Assembly (NCBI GenBank): GCA_903838055.1 | Contig: CAILWV010000082.1 | Span: forward strand, 1-41,216 | Direction: 5' to 3' | DNA: 41,216 nucleotides | From: an uncultured Bacteroidota bacterium | GTDB taxonomy: Bacteria; Bacteroidota; Bacteroidia; Flavobacteriales; Flavobacteriaceae | In this document: piece by piece, positions 14,692 to 23,936 of the stretch | Numbering within the stretch: position 1 is the stretch's first letter | Layout of the letters: every line of letters starts with the position of its first letter | The notes under the pieces: model-generated | Seen by the model: only the letters and a program-made list of their open reading frames with translations | What the model was told of the DNA's origin: nothing | Databases searched by the model: none | Made by a program: the position numbers and the translations under genes

Positions 14692-17268
14692 TTAAGCAGA
14701 ATTTCTGCTAGCATTAGTGTTTCCAAATAAAGATCGAGTGACTAATTTTTCATATACAGATAGATATTTAGCATCACTTTTGACATTCTTAATTTCATTA
14801 ATTTTCATTAATGCATATTGCTGAATCACCAACAAAGGCAATACAATATCTTCTCGCATTTTAATTGATGCTTTTCCGTCTGGGTAATTCTCCATTAATT
14901 CCTTATGTCCAGAAATTTTTAATAAAAGTCGCTTGGTTTCTTGAAATTCATTAAAAATAATTTGCCAAAATTCACCAAATTCTTTGTCTTCTTGCATATA
15001 TTGAGTTAATGGAAAAAATGATTTTGCCAAAGACATCATGCTATTTTCTAATAATGTTCTAAAAAATAAGGAATTGTCAAAAAGTGTTTGAACTTTATCC
15101 CATTGGTTAGTATCTTCAAAATGTTTCAAAGCAGAACCAACACCAAAAAAACCAGGAACATTTTGTTTCATTTGACTCCAAGAACCAACAAACGGAATGG
15201 CACGTAAATCAGAAAAATCAAGAGTTTCAGTAGTGTTTCTTTTAGACGGACGACTGCCAATATTGGTTTTAGAATAAAAATTCAATGTGCTCATTTGTTC
15301 CAAATATGGAATGAATTTAGGATGGTTTTTAAAACTTAAATATTTTTGGTATCCAATTTCAGATAATTCATCTATAATAGTAATATCCAAATCGGTTAAA
15401 TCATTCTCTTTTTTGTTGAAAATTTCATTTGAAACACCAGCGCTTAAAAGGTTTTCTAGGTTATATCGGCAAGAATCTAAAGTTCCAAAATTAGAACTAA
15501 TTGTTTGCCCTTGAACTGTTAATTGTATCTCATTATTTTCAATTGTAGATCCTAAAGAGGCATAAAACTTATGTGTTTTGCCTCCACCACGTGCTGGCGG
15601 GCCTCCTCGCCCGTCAAAGAAAATTACTTTTATTCCGTATTTTCTAGAAACAGCGGTAATGGTTTGTTTGGCTTTGTAAATTCCCCAATTAGCCATTAAA
15701 TAACCGCCATCTTTTGTTCCATCAGAAAAACCTAGCATTATAGTTTGTTTATTTTCTCTATTTTTAAGGTGATTAATATATTGTTTATTGGTGTAAAGTT
15801 TCTCCATAATAGCATCTGCTTGATGTAAATCTTCAATAGATTCAAATAATGGAACAATATAGACAGAAGGGTTTTGCCAACCACACAGGCCAAATAATGC
15901 AAAAGTTTCAAGAACATTTAATGCACTTTCATTGTTAGAAATAATATATCTATTAGCTCCTAATTCACCATTATTTTCTTGGATTTTTTTAATAGCTAAT
16001 ATAGAATCTATGGTTTGCTTAGTCATTTCATCATCAAATAAATCAGAAGAAATACTTCCCGAAATATTAGAAATTATATCCATTCTATCTTCCTCTGATA
16101 AATTAAAGTATCCTGAAAATTTTACATTTTGTTTTTCTAAATACTGAAAAATAGTTTGAATAACTTTATTATGTATTTTACTATTTTGTCGAATATCTAT
16201 TGAAGCAAAATGAAATCCGAAAATGGTTATTTTGTTTAGGAGCTCATTTATTTCATCTAAATATAAAGATTGATGTTTTTCTATGCATATTGATTTAACT
16301 AAATTTAGTTTATCTTTTAATTCCGATAATGTTATGTAAATACTTCCATTAGAATAAAATACAGAACGATATATTTTATTTTCAAGATCGGAAATTATTT
16401 CATCTATTCCCGAAAATGTTAACTTTCGTTTTAGTTTTCTAACATCTGAATAATAAGATTTCAATATGGCAGTTCGTAATCTATCTGCTACTTTCAAAGT
16501 GATTTCCGTAGTTACAAATGGGTTTCCATCTCTATCGCCACCAGGCCAAAATCCAAGATTGATTATTGAATTAGTAATTGGCTTTTCTTTAAAAATATTC
16601 TTTTGAATGTATTGCAACATTTCGCCAGAGGTTTGGTAAAAAACATTTTCTAAATACCAAATCAAACTAATTGCCTCATCATAAGGAGTTGGCTTTTCTT
16701 TTTTAATAAATGGAGTCTTTCCAAGTTGTGCTAATAATTCTTTGATTTTTGTTAAATCATTATCCTTAATTGCATCGGTTAAATCGGTTATGATTCCTAA
16801 AACTGACCCTGGATAAAATTGTGTGGGATGAGCAGTTAAAACGGTACGAATATTAAAGCTTTCTAAAAAAGAAATTAATTCTTCTTGCAATTCCTTACTG
16901 TCAGCGCTTTCTTTAATATCTCGTAGTGATGCTTTACCTTCTAAATTATTAACTATTGGAAATGCTGCATCTTCAATCGCATCAAAAAGTACAATTTGTC
17001 GCTCTACGTATTGTATAAACCGGAAGAGTAAACTAATTTTTTCATCTTCGGTAACGTTATCTAGATATTTTTTTGAAAAGGAATTTACAATTTCTACTGG
17101 ATTCAAATTATTTTTAAATCCTGAAGTGCAAACATCACTAAACAAAGGTAATAAAACACCGGTGTTATCAATAGAATCAAATGGTAAGGTAATAAATACG
17201 CTGTTGTAAATATTGTATTTTGACAATACATTTTGATTAAAGCGTTCAATTTGGGGTAGCGTATACAT
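14692..17268 (-). CDS. ppc: Phosphoenolpyruvate carboxylase
   Basis: 858 residues. It carboxylates PEP with bicarbonate to oxaloacetate, refilling the TCA cycle and feeding aspartate-family amino acids. The active-site motifs are present in order: TVLTAHPTQFYPG with the catalytic His at 147, FWPGGDRDGNPFVT near 240, and the glycine-rich loop FFDGRGGPPARGGGKTHKF in the middle. It is slightly shorter than the E. coli enzyme (883). The ATG at 17268 is well placed. A terminator of the upstream lrp-like gene lies just before it, so it has its own promoter. It is followed by the DinB-like gene. Confidence 0.97.
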   Translation of the reverse strand: MYTLPQIERFNQNVLSKYNIYNSVFITLPFDSIDNTGVLLPLFSDVCTSGFKNNLNPVEIVNSFSKKYLDNVTEDEKISLLFRFIQYVERQIVLFDAIEDAAFPIVNNLEGKASLRDIKESADSKELQEELISFLESFNIRTVLTAHPTQFYPGSVLGIITDLTDAIKDNDLTKIKELLAQLGKTPFIKKEKPTPYDEAISLIWYLENVFYQTSGEMLQYIQKNIFKEKPITNSIINLGFWPGGDRDGNPFVTTEITLKVADRLRTAILKSYYSDVRKLKRKLTFSGIDEIISDLENKIYRSVFYSNGSIYITLSELKDKLNLVKSICIEKHQSLYLDEINELLNKITIFGFHFASIDIRQNSKIHNKVIQTIFQYLEKQNVKFSGYFNLSEEDRMDIISNISGSISSDLFDDEMTKQTIDSILAIKKIQENNGELGANRYIISNNESALNVLETFALFGLCGWQNPSVYIVPLFESIEDLHQADAIMEKLYTNKQYINHLKNRENKQTIMLGFSDGTKDGGYLMANWGIYKAKQTITAVSRKYGIKVIFFDGRGGPPARGGGKTHKFYASLGSTIENNEIQLTVQGQTISSNFGTLDSCRYNLENLLSAGVSNEIFNKKENDLTDLDITIIDELSEIGYQKYLSFKNHPKFIPYLEQMSTLNFYSKTNIGSRPSKRNTTETLDFSDLRAIPFVGSWSQMKQNVPGFFGVGSALKHFEDTNQWDKVQTLFDNSLFFRTLLENSMMSLAKSFFPLTQYMQEDKEFGEFWQIIFNEFQETKRLLLKISGHKELMENYPDGKASIKMREDIVLPLLVIQQYALMKINEIKNVKSDAKYLSVYEKLVTRSLFGNTNASRNSA

Positions 17269-17321
17269 AGTAATTAGTATAAAAACAATTTGAATTAATT
17301 ATTCTCTTATAAAATTAGCGC

Positions 17322-17354
17322 AAAAAAAACCTTAAGCAAAATACTTAAGGTTTT
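17322..17354 (-). terminator. Terminator of the Lrp/AsnC gene
   Basis: AAAACCTTAAG (17326-17336) pairs with CTTAAGGTTTT (17344-17354) around a 7-nt loop. On the minus strand it is followed by eight T residues. It separates the regulator gene from ppc. Confidence 0.85.
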
Positions 17355-17386
17355 ATATTAAAAGATTTTCTACGAAATTTAGAAAA

Positions 17387-17866
17387 TTAAATATCTTTAA
17401 AAATAGTATGCATCAATCTTTTTTTATCATTGATACTTTCCTCAAGAGAAATCATGGTTTCTGTACGATAAACACCTTCAATATCATCAATCATAAAGAT
17501 AACATCTTTAGCGTGTTTTGTGTCTTTGGCACGAATTTTACAAAAAATATTAAATTTCCCTGTAGTTACATGTGCAACTGTTACAAATGGAATTTCACTT
17601 ACTCTTTCTAAAACAAATTTAGTTTGTGATGTATTGTTTAAGAAAACACCTACATAAGCAATAAAAGAATAACCTAACTTTTCATAATCAAGAGTTAATG
17701 AAGATCCCATTATTATTCCAGCATCTTCCATTTTTTTAACCCTCACGTGAACGGTTCCTGCAGAAATCAATAATTTCTTTGCGATATCTGTAAACGGTAT
17801 TCTTGTATTATCAATCAACATGTCAAGAATTTGATGATCAACTTCATCTAAACGGAACTTACTCAT
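17387..17866 (-). CDS. Lrp/AsnC-family transcriptional regulator
   Basis: 159 residues: an N-terminal winged helix-turn-helix (LDEVDHQILDMLIDNTRIPFTDIAKKL, then ISAGTVHVRVKKMEDAGII) and a C-terminal RAM/ACT-like domain (about 75-145). In this family the second domain binds an amino acid and drives assembly into octamers. The effector and targets cannot be read from the sequence. It is monocistronic, and its neighbours ppc and the M14 peptidase are not obvious targets. Confidence 0.93.
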   Translation of the reverse strand: MSKFRLDEVDHQILDMLIDNTRIPFTDIAKKLLISAGTVHVRVKKMEDAGIIMGSSLTLDYEKLGYSFIAYVGVFLNNTSQTKFVLERVSEIPFVTVAHVTTGKFNIFCKIRAKDTKHAKDVIFMIDDIEGVYRTETMISLEESINDKKRLMHTIFKDI

Positions 17867-17871
17867 AACTA

Positions 17872-17901
17872 TAAATTTATTTATTAGTATTAAATTTACA
17901 A
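17872..17901 (-). promoter_or_regulatory. Candidate promoter of the Lrp/AsnC gene
   Basis: Minus strand: TTG (17901-17899), 19 nt, TAAATTTA (17879-17872). The spacing fits and the -7 element differs from TAnnTTTG only at the last base. It ends 5 bp before the ATG, which leaves a very short 5' leader. Confidence 0.4.
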
Positions 17902-17920
17902 TACGAATTAGCGGACTTTG

Positions 17921-19060
17921 TTAATTTTTAATTCCATTTTCAAATTTCATCCCTTTTCCTAAAAAAAAGTTTGCTTTTTGATTAATTTTAGGAATATTAT
18001 CAAGAGAATCTGAGTATGTCATTTTGTGCGCATTATACTGATAATGACCAAATTTCCCCTTTATATCACCAATTTCACACACATAAGCATTTAATTGGAT
18101 CTTTCCATCAACAAGTTCCTCCTTGTATTGTGCAGCAAAATTCGTGATTATTTCTTTACCATCATAATTTATTTTAACATTTTTATAAAGAAAATCATAA
18201 AATACTATGTTATTTTTAGTAATTTCAAAATAATTTGCATTTTTATCACCTACTATATCGATTTCGTAAATATGTTGCAATCCGGAAACTAAAGAAATGA
18301 AAATCATTTTACGAGTATATTCCCTATAATAATCTTCGGGATAATGACCTGCTTCAAATAAAATTGTTGGAACGCCACATAAAGTAAATTGATCTCCTAT
18401 GCAATTTGCATTAAAAGCATCATCAAAACGACCAACTTGATTTGGAATTATTTTTTGTAATTCCTCATTCATAGCTACTATAACCTGCATAGCTTTGGAT
18501 CTAACTTCATTAATGTCTCTATTTTCATTAAAGGAAGGTGCTAAAAAAGAAACTGTTGCAACATCACCATTAGTACCTGCTCCAAAAATGGTTCGTTGGT
18601 CATGAAGATTAAAACAATAATCAGGTTGGAATTCATTAAATGTTTGACGCAGTAATTGGCTTTCGGGCTGTGATAAATCGATAGAATCACGATTCAAATC
18701 TACATTATTAACATTTTCGCGAGTATATAATTCAGCTCCATCGGGGTTTACTAAAGGAAGAAAACAGAACGTAAATTCTTTCAGCAACCTCTGCCCTAGT
18801 TCACTGGAGGAATGTATTAGGTTGAAAAAATCAAATAATGCTTTGGTGGTGGTACTTTCATTGCCATGCATTTGTGACCACATAAAAACTTTTATTCTAC
18901 CTGTTCCTATAGTATATCTATATATTGGTTTATCGAGTACTGATTTTCCAATAATCTCAATAGGAAGTTTGACAAGAAATGGTTCAATGTGCTTTAAAGT
19001 AATATATCTTCCAAATAATGAATTTTCCTTAAATTGCTTGTGTAATTCTATATAGTTCAT
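17921..19060 (-). CDS. M14-family zinc carboxypeptidase
   Basis: 379 residues. Zinc ligands are His65 and Glu68 in SQMHGNES and His153 in NLHDQRT. The substrate-binding DLNRDS (Arg124) and the likely catalytic Glu in PTILFEAGHYPEDY complete the M14 site. There is no signal peptide, so it is probably cytoplasmic. The relationship to N-acyl amino-acid or DUF2817-type peptidases fits the HGNE...LHDQ pattern; the substrate is unknown. It lies 10 bp downstream of an acyltransferase gene on the same strand, so the two probably form an operon. Confidence 0.88.
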   Translation of the reverse strand: MNYIELHKQFKENSLFGRYITLKHIEPFLVKLPIEIIGKSVLDKPIYRYTIGTGRIKVFMWSQMHGNESTTTKALFDFFNLIHSSSELGQRLLKEFTFCFLPLVNPDGAELYTRENVNNVDLNRDSIDLSQPESQLLRQTFNEFQPDYCFNLHDQRTIFGAGTNGDVATVSFLAPSFNENRDINEVRSKAMQVIVAMNEELQKIIPNQVGRFDDAFNANCIGDQFTLCGVPTILFEAGHYPEDYYREYTRKMIFISLVSGLQHIYEIDIVGDKNANYFEITKNNIVFYDFLYKNVKINYDGKEIITNFAAQYKEELVDGKIQLNAYVCEIGDIKGKFGHYQYNAHKMTYSDSLDNIPKINQKANFFLGKGMKFENGIKN

Positions 19061-19070
19061 TTTTGTAGAT

Positions 19071-19622
19071 TTAAACTTGATAACTTCTTTCAGAAATTTT
19101 ACCCTTCACGCCTTCATAAAAAGGGAGTATTAATTTCATATCTAGGTCATAATTTCCAGTTGGAATGAAAGGTTGGGCAACTTTAACTTCTTTTTTCCCA
19201 AAATCAAATGCGACTGGAATTATAGGTACATTTGCTTTTAGAGCTATATAATAAAATCCTGTTCGCAATTCAGTTACTTTCTTTCTAGTGCCTTCAGGTG
19301 ACAATGCTAAGCGAAAAGTTTCGTGTTTTGCAAATACTTCAACAGTAGCATCTACATTGTTTTTTCCTCCACTACGATCTAAAGGCGCCCCTCCAACAGC
19401 TCTAAAATAATATCCAAATGGAAAAATAAAAAGTTCTTTTTTACCAACAAAATTAATTTCAATATTCATTATTCCTCTAACTAAAAGAGCAATAAAAAAA
19501 TCTAAATTGCTTGTATGTGGAACTACAATAACAACACATTTTTTTATATTTGATTCGATGGTTCCATTTAATTTCCATCTTAATATTTTATAAAAAATAA
19601 AAGAATAAAGTTGCTTCTTCAT
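19071..19622 (-). CDS. 1-acyl-glycerol-3-phosphate acyltransferase-like protein (PlsC family)
   Basis: 183 residues with the acyltransferase motifs in order: HTSNLD (the H-x4-D catalytic pair, near residue 36), a middle motif with GGAPLDRSGG, and SPEGTRKK. The last motif binds the phosphate of the acceptor. It is shorter than typical PlsC (about 240), and such short versions are common in Bacteroidota. It probably acts at the inner face of the cytoplasmic membrane on a phospholipid precursor or another acyl acceptor. It is the first gene of a two-gene operon with the M14 peptidase. Confidence 0.85.
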   Translation of the reverse strand: MKKQLYSFIFYKILRWKLNGTIESNIKKCVVIVVPHTSNLDFFIALLVRGIMNIEINFVGKKELFIFPFGYYFRAVGGAPLDRSGGKNNVDATVEVFAKHETFRLALSPEGTRKKVTELRTGFYYIALKANVPIIPVAFDFGKKEVKVAQPFIPTGNYDLDMKLILPFYEGVKGKISERSYQV

Positions 19623-19632
19623 TTGAAATATT

Positions 19633-19665
19633 TTGTGTAAATTTAATATTATTCTGTTATTTTTG
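19633..19665 (+). promoter_or_regulatory. Promoter of the spermidine-synthase-like gene
   Basis: TTG (19633-19635), 22 nt, TATTTTTG (19658-19665): an exact match to TTG-N17-23-TAnnTTTG, 15 bp before the ATG. It lies in the 58-bp spacer between divergent genes. Confidence 0.7.
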
Positions 19666-19680
19666 AGAAAAATATAAAAA

Positions 19681-20343
19681 ATGATTGCAAAGTACTTTAG
19701 TTATTTCCTTCCAATAAACGTAATCAAGAGAAAGTCAACTATAAGTGACTCTCTTGAAGTTACTTGGAATAACGGGGAGCTTGTTTTAGATTCTAAGAAT
19801 ACAAATTATTCTTATGGTAGTTTGCAACGAATTTTAAAAAAAGGATTGAAATATATTGGTTATGAGCGTATCCGAAACTATGAAAACGTATTAGTTTTAG
19901 GAGTTGCAGGCGGAAGTGTTATTAAAACATTAGTTGGGGATATAAAATTTAAAGGTAAAATAACAGGAGTAGAAATCGATCCCGAAATTGTTGAAATAGC
20001 AACAACTTATTTTAAGTTAAATGAAATAGATAATTTAGAACTTGTTGTTGAAGATGCATTTGAATTTGTTCTAAAAACTAAAACACATTATGACTTAATA
20101 ATTATTGATATTTTTCAAGATATCATTATGCCAAATTTTTTATTTGAAGACTATTTTATTCAAAGAATTAATTTTCTATTAAATGTAAACGGATTTATTT
20201 TATTTAATACTATGGTAATTAATGAGCAAAATAGAGTTCGAAATATAGATTATAAAAAGAAATTTGGAGGAGATTATTCTTTACGAATGTATCCAAAAGT
20301 AGAAGTTCACAATGAATTGTTTACTATTAAAAAACTTTCTTGA
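19681..20343 (+). CDS. Spermidine synthase-like methyltransferase-fold protein
   Basis: 220 residues with a Rossmann fold: VLVLGVAGGSVIKTL (the nucleotide or SAM loop), the acidic end of beta-2 in GVEIDPEIVEIA, VVEDAFEFV, and YDLIIIDIFQ. This matches the spermidine-synthase-like methyltransferase group. A real aminopropyltransferase usually has GGGDG and a DxxDP active-site motif; here GVAGGS and IDIFQD replace them, so polyamine synthesis should not be assumed. It ends 8 bp from the convergent kdsB. The function is unknown. Confidence 0.8.
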   Translation: MIAKYFSYFLPINVIKRKSTISDSLEVTWNNGELVLDSKNTNYSYGSLQRILKKGLKYIGYERIRNYENVLVLGVAGGSVIKTLVGDIKFKGKITGVEIDPEIVEIATTYFKLNEIDNLELVVEDAFEFVLKTKTHYDLIIIDIFQDIIMPNFLFEDYFIQRINFLLNVNGFILFNTMVINEQNRVRNIDYKKKFGGDYSLRMYPKVEVHNELFTIKKLS

Positions 20344-20351
20344 TAGTATTA

Positions 20352-21077
20352 TTAGAGCATTAAACGAGCTTTTTCTAAATCTTCTTTAGTGTCAATTCCA
20401 ATTCCAACATGGGTAGTTTCAACCATTTTTATTCGTTTGCCAAATTCTAGATACCTAAGTTGTTCTAATTTTTCAGAGGCTTCTAGAGATTTCATCGGAA
20501 GAGAATAAAAATCCAGAAGTGCTTGTTTTCGAAATGCATAAATTCCTATATGTTGAAAATATCTAACACCCGAATTTTTCTCTCTTGGATAAGGAATTAC
20601 AGAGCGAGAAAAATATAATGCAAAGCCATATTGATCAACAACTACTTTAACATTGTTGGGATTGTTTATGTCCAGTTCATTTTTAATCTCTCGCATTAAT
20701 GAAGCTAAGTCCACTTTATTATGAGAGTCGTTTTTAAAAACTTCTATAACTTTTTTTAATGATTCTTTATCAATAAATGGCTCATCACCTTGAACATTTA
20801 CAACAATATCAACATCTAGATCTTCAACTGCTTCAGCAATTCGATCACTCCCCGATTCATGTTCTTTAATAGACATAATTGCTTTTCCGTTGTTAGAAAT
20901 AATTTCGTTAAATATTAAATCGGAATCAGTAACAACAAATACATCGTTAAATAATTGGGTTGCAATTGCAGCTTCATAGGTTCTAAGTATTACCGTTTTC
21001 CCGCCCAAATCTTGCATTAATTTAGCAGGGAAACGAGTAGAATTATAACGAGCAGGAATTACAGCAATTACTTTCAT
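20352..21077 (-). CDS. kdsB: 3-deoxy-manno-octulosonate cytidylyltransferase
   Basis: 241 residues. It activates Kdo with CTP to CMP-Kdo for the inner core of lipopolysaccharide, in the cytoplasm. The N-terminal nucleotide-binding motif [16 protein letters not shown], the NVQGDEPFI metal site, the [12 protein letters not shown] segment and the C-terminal [13 protein letters not shown] are all family hallmarks. The length matches E. coli KdsB (248). It has its own consensus promoter. Confidence 0.96.
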   Translation of the reverse strand: MKVIAVIPARYNSTRFPAKLMQDLGGKTVILRTYEAAIATQLFNDVFVVTDSDLIFNEIISNNGKAIMSIKEHESGSDRIAEAVEDLDVDIVVNVQGDEPFIDKESLKKVIEVFKNDSHNKVDLASLMREIKNELDINNPNNVKVVVDQYGFALYFSRSVIPYPREKNSGVRYFQHIGIYAFRKQALLDFYSLPMKSLEASEKLEQLRYLEFGKRIKMVETTHVGIGIDTKEDLEKARLML

Positions 21078-21105
21078 ATCTTTTTTATTATATAGCAGTA
21101 AGTAG

Positions 21106-21134
21106 CAAATATATCAATATAAAATTAGACTCAA
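21106..21134 (-). promoter_or_regulatory. Consensus promoter of kdsB
   Basis: Minus strand: TTG (21134-21132), 18 nt, TATATTTG (21113-21106), an exact match to the Bacteroidota sigma-A form. It predicts a 5' leader of about 20 nt before the ATG at 21077. Confidence 0.75.
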
Positions 21135-21288
21135 CAGGTAGAACTATTAAAATTGAATTAATCAGCTTTAAATTGATTGAATTATTTAATTATTAAAATT
21201 ACATTTTATAAGCATGTTAATGTAATTAGATTTTCCTATTTTTACAATTGGAAGATTTTCTTCATTAAACTTCAAAATATAATTTAAT

Positions 21289-21984
21289 ATGTTTTCTTTA
21301 AAAAAGTATGTTTATTTAATTAGTATTCTTTTATTAATTGGCTGTAAAACTTCAAAAACAGTTACTTTAAATAATAAAGAAGCATTAAAAAACAATTACT
21401 TAAACGGAAATTCAATAGCGCTCTATGAAGGAATAAATGACACTACTTTTGTTAAACTAAAAAATTTCAGTAGTGATTTTGTTTTTGATATGAAATACGC
21501 CACTGAGGATAATTTTTTAAAACAAAAAGTATATAATTGTGACGAATGTTATTTAAGACTAAAAACTATAAAGTATTTAATCGCAGCTAATTCTGAATTT
21601 CAAAAAAAGGGATATCGAATTAAATTATTCGATTGCTATCGTCCTTTAGATATTCAAAAAAAAATGTGGGAGCTAGTTCCAAACGCTGATTATGTTGCTA
21701 ATCCTAGTAAAGGATCTGTGCATAATAGAGGTGGTGCTGTAGACATAAGTCTTGTTGATGCAAAAGGAAAAGAAGTTGATATGGGAACTAATTTTGATTT
21801 TTTTGGTCCAGAAGCAAGTCATAATTACCAAGGTTTTTCTTCAAAAATTAATAAAAATAGAAGTTATTTAAAGGAAATCATGCTTCGTAATAATTTTAAA
21901 TCTTTTGATTCCGAGTGGTGGCATTATAACTTATCGGAAAGTACAAAAGATAAATTGGCTAATTTTCAATGGAATTGCAATTAA
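21289..21984 (+). CDS. D-alanyl-D-alanine dipeptidase-like lipoprotein (VanX/DdpX, M15D)
   Basis: 231 residues. The N-terminus (MFSLKKYVYLISILLLIGCKTS) is a lipoprotein signal with the lipobox ending at Cys19. The M15D zinc site is complete: DCYRPLDIQKKMW, then SVHNRGGAVDISLVD (His and Asp ligands), and the catalytic/ligand pair ExWH in SEWWHYN. Such enzymes cleave D-Ala-D-Ala; in organisms without vancomycin-resistance genes they recycle cell-wall dipeptide. No van ligase or regulator lies nearby, so resistance is not implied. It is probably anchored in a membrane facing the periplasm. Confidence 0.93.
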   Translation: MFSLKKYVYLISILLLIGCKTSKTVTLNNKEALKNNYLNGNSIALYEGINDTTFVKLKNFSSDFVFDMKYATEDNFLKQKVYNCDECYLRLKTIKYLIAANSEFQKKGYRIKLFDCYRPLDIQKKMWELVPNADYVANPSKGSVHNRGGAVDISLVDAKGKEVDMGTNFDFFGPEASHNYQGFSSKINKNRSYLKEIMLRNNFKSFDSEWWHYNLSESTKDKLANFQWNCN

Positions 21985-22051
21985 TACTATGCAATTTTAG
22001 AACAAGGTAAACTTCTAAAATGTAAAATCTTAAACTCAATAATAAAATTTG

Positions 22052-22059
22052 TAAGTTTG
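22052..22059 (+). promoter_or_regulatory. -7 element of the DUF3822-rsmD operon
   Basis: TAAGTTTG matches TAnnTTTG exactly, 19 bp before the ATG at 22079. No TTG lies at the right distance upstream. Confidence 0.45.
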
Positions 22060-22078
22060 TAGAGTTCTAAAACCAATT

Positions 22079-22885
22079 ATGACATCAAGCATCACTAATA
22101 AAACGTATAAAAAACTAACTATTCAAGTTTCATTGAATTGTTTGTCATTTTGTGTTTTTGATACTTTAAATACCAAAGTTCTATTACTAAAGAAACTACC
22201 TTTTTCAAATTTACATCGAAGTATTAAGATGGAAGATTTTTTGGAATCTGTTTATAATGAAAATCCAGATTTAAAAAACAACTATGATGAAATCCTTATT
22301 ATTCATAGTAACAATCTTTCTACATTTGTTCCAACAGCATTATTTGATCATGAGTTCTTAGGAAGTTATTTGCAGTATAATACTAAAGTTTTTGAAACTG
22401 ATTTTTTTACTTTTGATTCGTTAGATACTTATGAAATGAACCATGTTTATATTCCCTATGTAAACTTAAATAATTTTTTTATTGATCAATATGGTTCTTT
22501 CGATTATAAACATGCTGCTACAATTTTGGTTTCTAAATTATTAGATTTTTCTAAAAATAAAGAAGAGCGAAAAATGTTTGTTCATGTTAATGATAATCAT
22601 TTCGACATTGTAGTTGTTCAAAATCAGAAGCTACTATTATTTAATTCTTTTGAATATAAAACCCCTGAAGATTTTATTTATTATATTCTATTTACTGCCG
22701 AACAATTACAGCTAAATCCTGAAAATTTTATTTTAGAATTTCTAGGTTCAATTTCTGAAAATGATGCTTTTTATCAAATAGCATACAAATACATTCGAAA
22801 CATATCTTTATTGGATGTTTCGGAAATTAATAATTCGTTTTCCGAAAATGAAAACCGGGAACACTTTATACTACTTCACTCGTGA
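22079..22885 (+). CDS. DUF3822-family protein
   Basis: 268 residues, soluble, without a signal peptide. The N-terminal LTIQVSLNCLSFCVFDTLN and the repeated beta-strand/helix pattern resemble the DUF3822 family of Bacteroidota. Its fold looks like the actin/ASKHA ATPase type, but I do not see a convincing phosphate-binding motif. The stop overlaps the start of rsmD by 3 bp (GTGA), so the two are translationally coupled; in this phylum that pairing is common. A role linked to RNA methylation or ribosome assembly is only an inference from the neighbour. Confidence 0.75.
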   Translation: MTSSITNKTYKKLTIQVSLNCLSFCVFDTLNTKVLLLKKLPFSNLHRSIKMEDFLESVYNENPDLKNNYDEILIIHSNNLSTFVPTALFDHEFLGSYLQYNTKVFETDFFTFDSLDTYEMNHVYIPYVNLNNFFIDQYGSFDYKHAATILVSKLLDFSKNKEERKMFVHVNDNHFDIVVVQNQKLLLFNSFEYKTPEDFIYYILFTAEQLQLNPENFILEFLGSISENDAFYQIAYKYIRNISLLDVSEINNSFSENENREHFILLHS

Positions 22886-23460
22886 GAATAATTTCTGGTA
22901 AATACAAAGGCAGAAGAATAACCGCTCCCAAAAATCTTCCCGTTAGACCAACAACCGACATGAGTAAGGAAGCCTTATTTAATGTACTAAATAATCATTA
23001 CCATTTTTCGGAGGTTAAAGTTTTAGATTTATTTTCAGGAACCGGAAACATAAGTTACGAATTTGGATCTCGCGGATGTGAAAGCATTACAAGTATTGAT
23101 GGCGATGTAGGTTGTATAAATTTTATCAAGAAAACCGCCAAAGAATTCGACCTAAATATTACGGCTATTAAAAATGATGTGTTTAAATTTCTAGAAAAAC
23201 ACAAAGCGACTTACGATATCATTTTTGCCGATCCACCTTATGGTATAGAACAAAAAGAATTTGAAAAACTAATTGAATTGGTATTCGAAAAGGAACTTTT
23301 AAGTTCTGATGGTATGTTAGTAGTTGAACATTCTAAACGAACAAAACTAAATCATATGAACCACTTTTCGTTTGAAAAAAATTATGGAGGTTCTGTTTTT
23401 ACTTTTTATGAATTTGAAAAAACAGAAGACCATAGCGAAGAGGAAGAAAATGATAATTAA
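22882..23460 (+). CDS. rsmD: 16S rRNA (guanine-966-N2)-methyltransferase
   Basis: 192 residues. It methylates G966 of 16S rRNA using SAM during 30S assembly. The N-terminus (MRIISGKYKGRRITAPKN, then RPTTDMSKEALFNVL) is diagnostic, followed by the SAM loop DLFSGTGNISYEF and the catalytic FADPPYG. It starts with GTG at 22882, overlapping the stop of the DUF3822 gene. The acidic C-terminal tail is an extra. Confidence 0.95.
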   Translation: MRIISGKYKGRRITAPKNLPVRPTTDMSKEALFNVLNNHYHFSEVKVLDLFSGTGNISYEFGSRGCESITSIDGDVGCINFIKKTAKEFDLNITAIKNDVFKFLEKHKATYDIIFADPPYGIEQKEFEKLIELVFEKELLSSDGMLVVEHSKRTKLNHMNHFSFEKNYGGSVFTFYEFEKTEDHSEEEENDN

Positions 23461-23552
23461 GGAATTAATGTCTATTCAATATTCCTAAAGACAGTTTTTT
23501 TATTTGGACACTAATGTTTAAATGATTTTAATATTTGGGAAAATATTTATTA

Positions 23553-23864
23553 AAAAAAGCAGACCTATAAGCCGGATTCTGTCACCAATAAATTGATGCC
23601 TTATCATTTATCTAGGATTGCAATTACTCACAACCTCAATCTTTCTACCCTTCAACAACGGACGAGTTATCCTTAAATGTTGATATACTTGAAATTTCAC
23701 CGCATAGAGTTTACCTGTTTTCACTACAGCATTATCTGTACATACTTTCTGTTGCACTTGTCCTAAATTGATTACTCAATCCGACGGGTGTTACCCGCTA
23801 TGCTACTCTGAGGTGTCCGGACTTTCCTCTCTTCATTACTGAACAGCGATAAGGCGGTCTGCAT
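23553..23864 (-). ncRNA. rnpB: RNase P RNA (bacterial type A)
   Basis: On the minus strand the RNA starts near AATGCAGACCGCC and ends with GGCTTATAGGTCTGC followed by a T run (A tract at 23552-23558). GCAGACC at the 5' end pairs with GGTCTGC at the 3' end to form P1. The conserved P4 core segments are present: GAGGAAAGTCCGGACACC near the 5' end and GACAGAATCCGGCTTAT near the 3' end. The length of about 312 nt is usual. It is the catalytic subunit that trims tRNA 5' ends. The ends are estimated to within a few bases. Confidence 0.96.
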
Positions 23865-23866
23865 TG

Positions 23867-23874
23867 CAAAGGTA
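23867..23874 (-). promoter_or_regulatory. -7 element of rnpB
   Basis: TACCTTTG on the minus strand matches TAnnTTTG exactly, and its position places the transcript start at the expected 5' end of the RNA near 23864. No TTG is visible upstream at the normal spacing. Confidence 0.55.
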
Positions 23875-23936
23875 AATTAATAGATATTAATAAAAGGTAA
23901 ATGATGTTTATTTTAATACTAAATCAAAGAAAAAAA

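Noticed and set aside
21289..21984. VanX-like gene as a vancomycin-resistance operon
   Set aside because: No VanA/VanH/VanS/VanR-like genes are near; a lipoprotein D-Ala-D-Ala dipeptidase fits cell-wall turnover.
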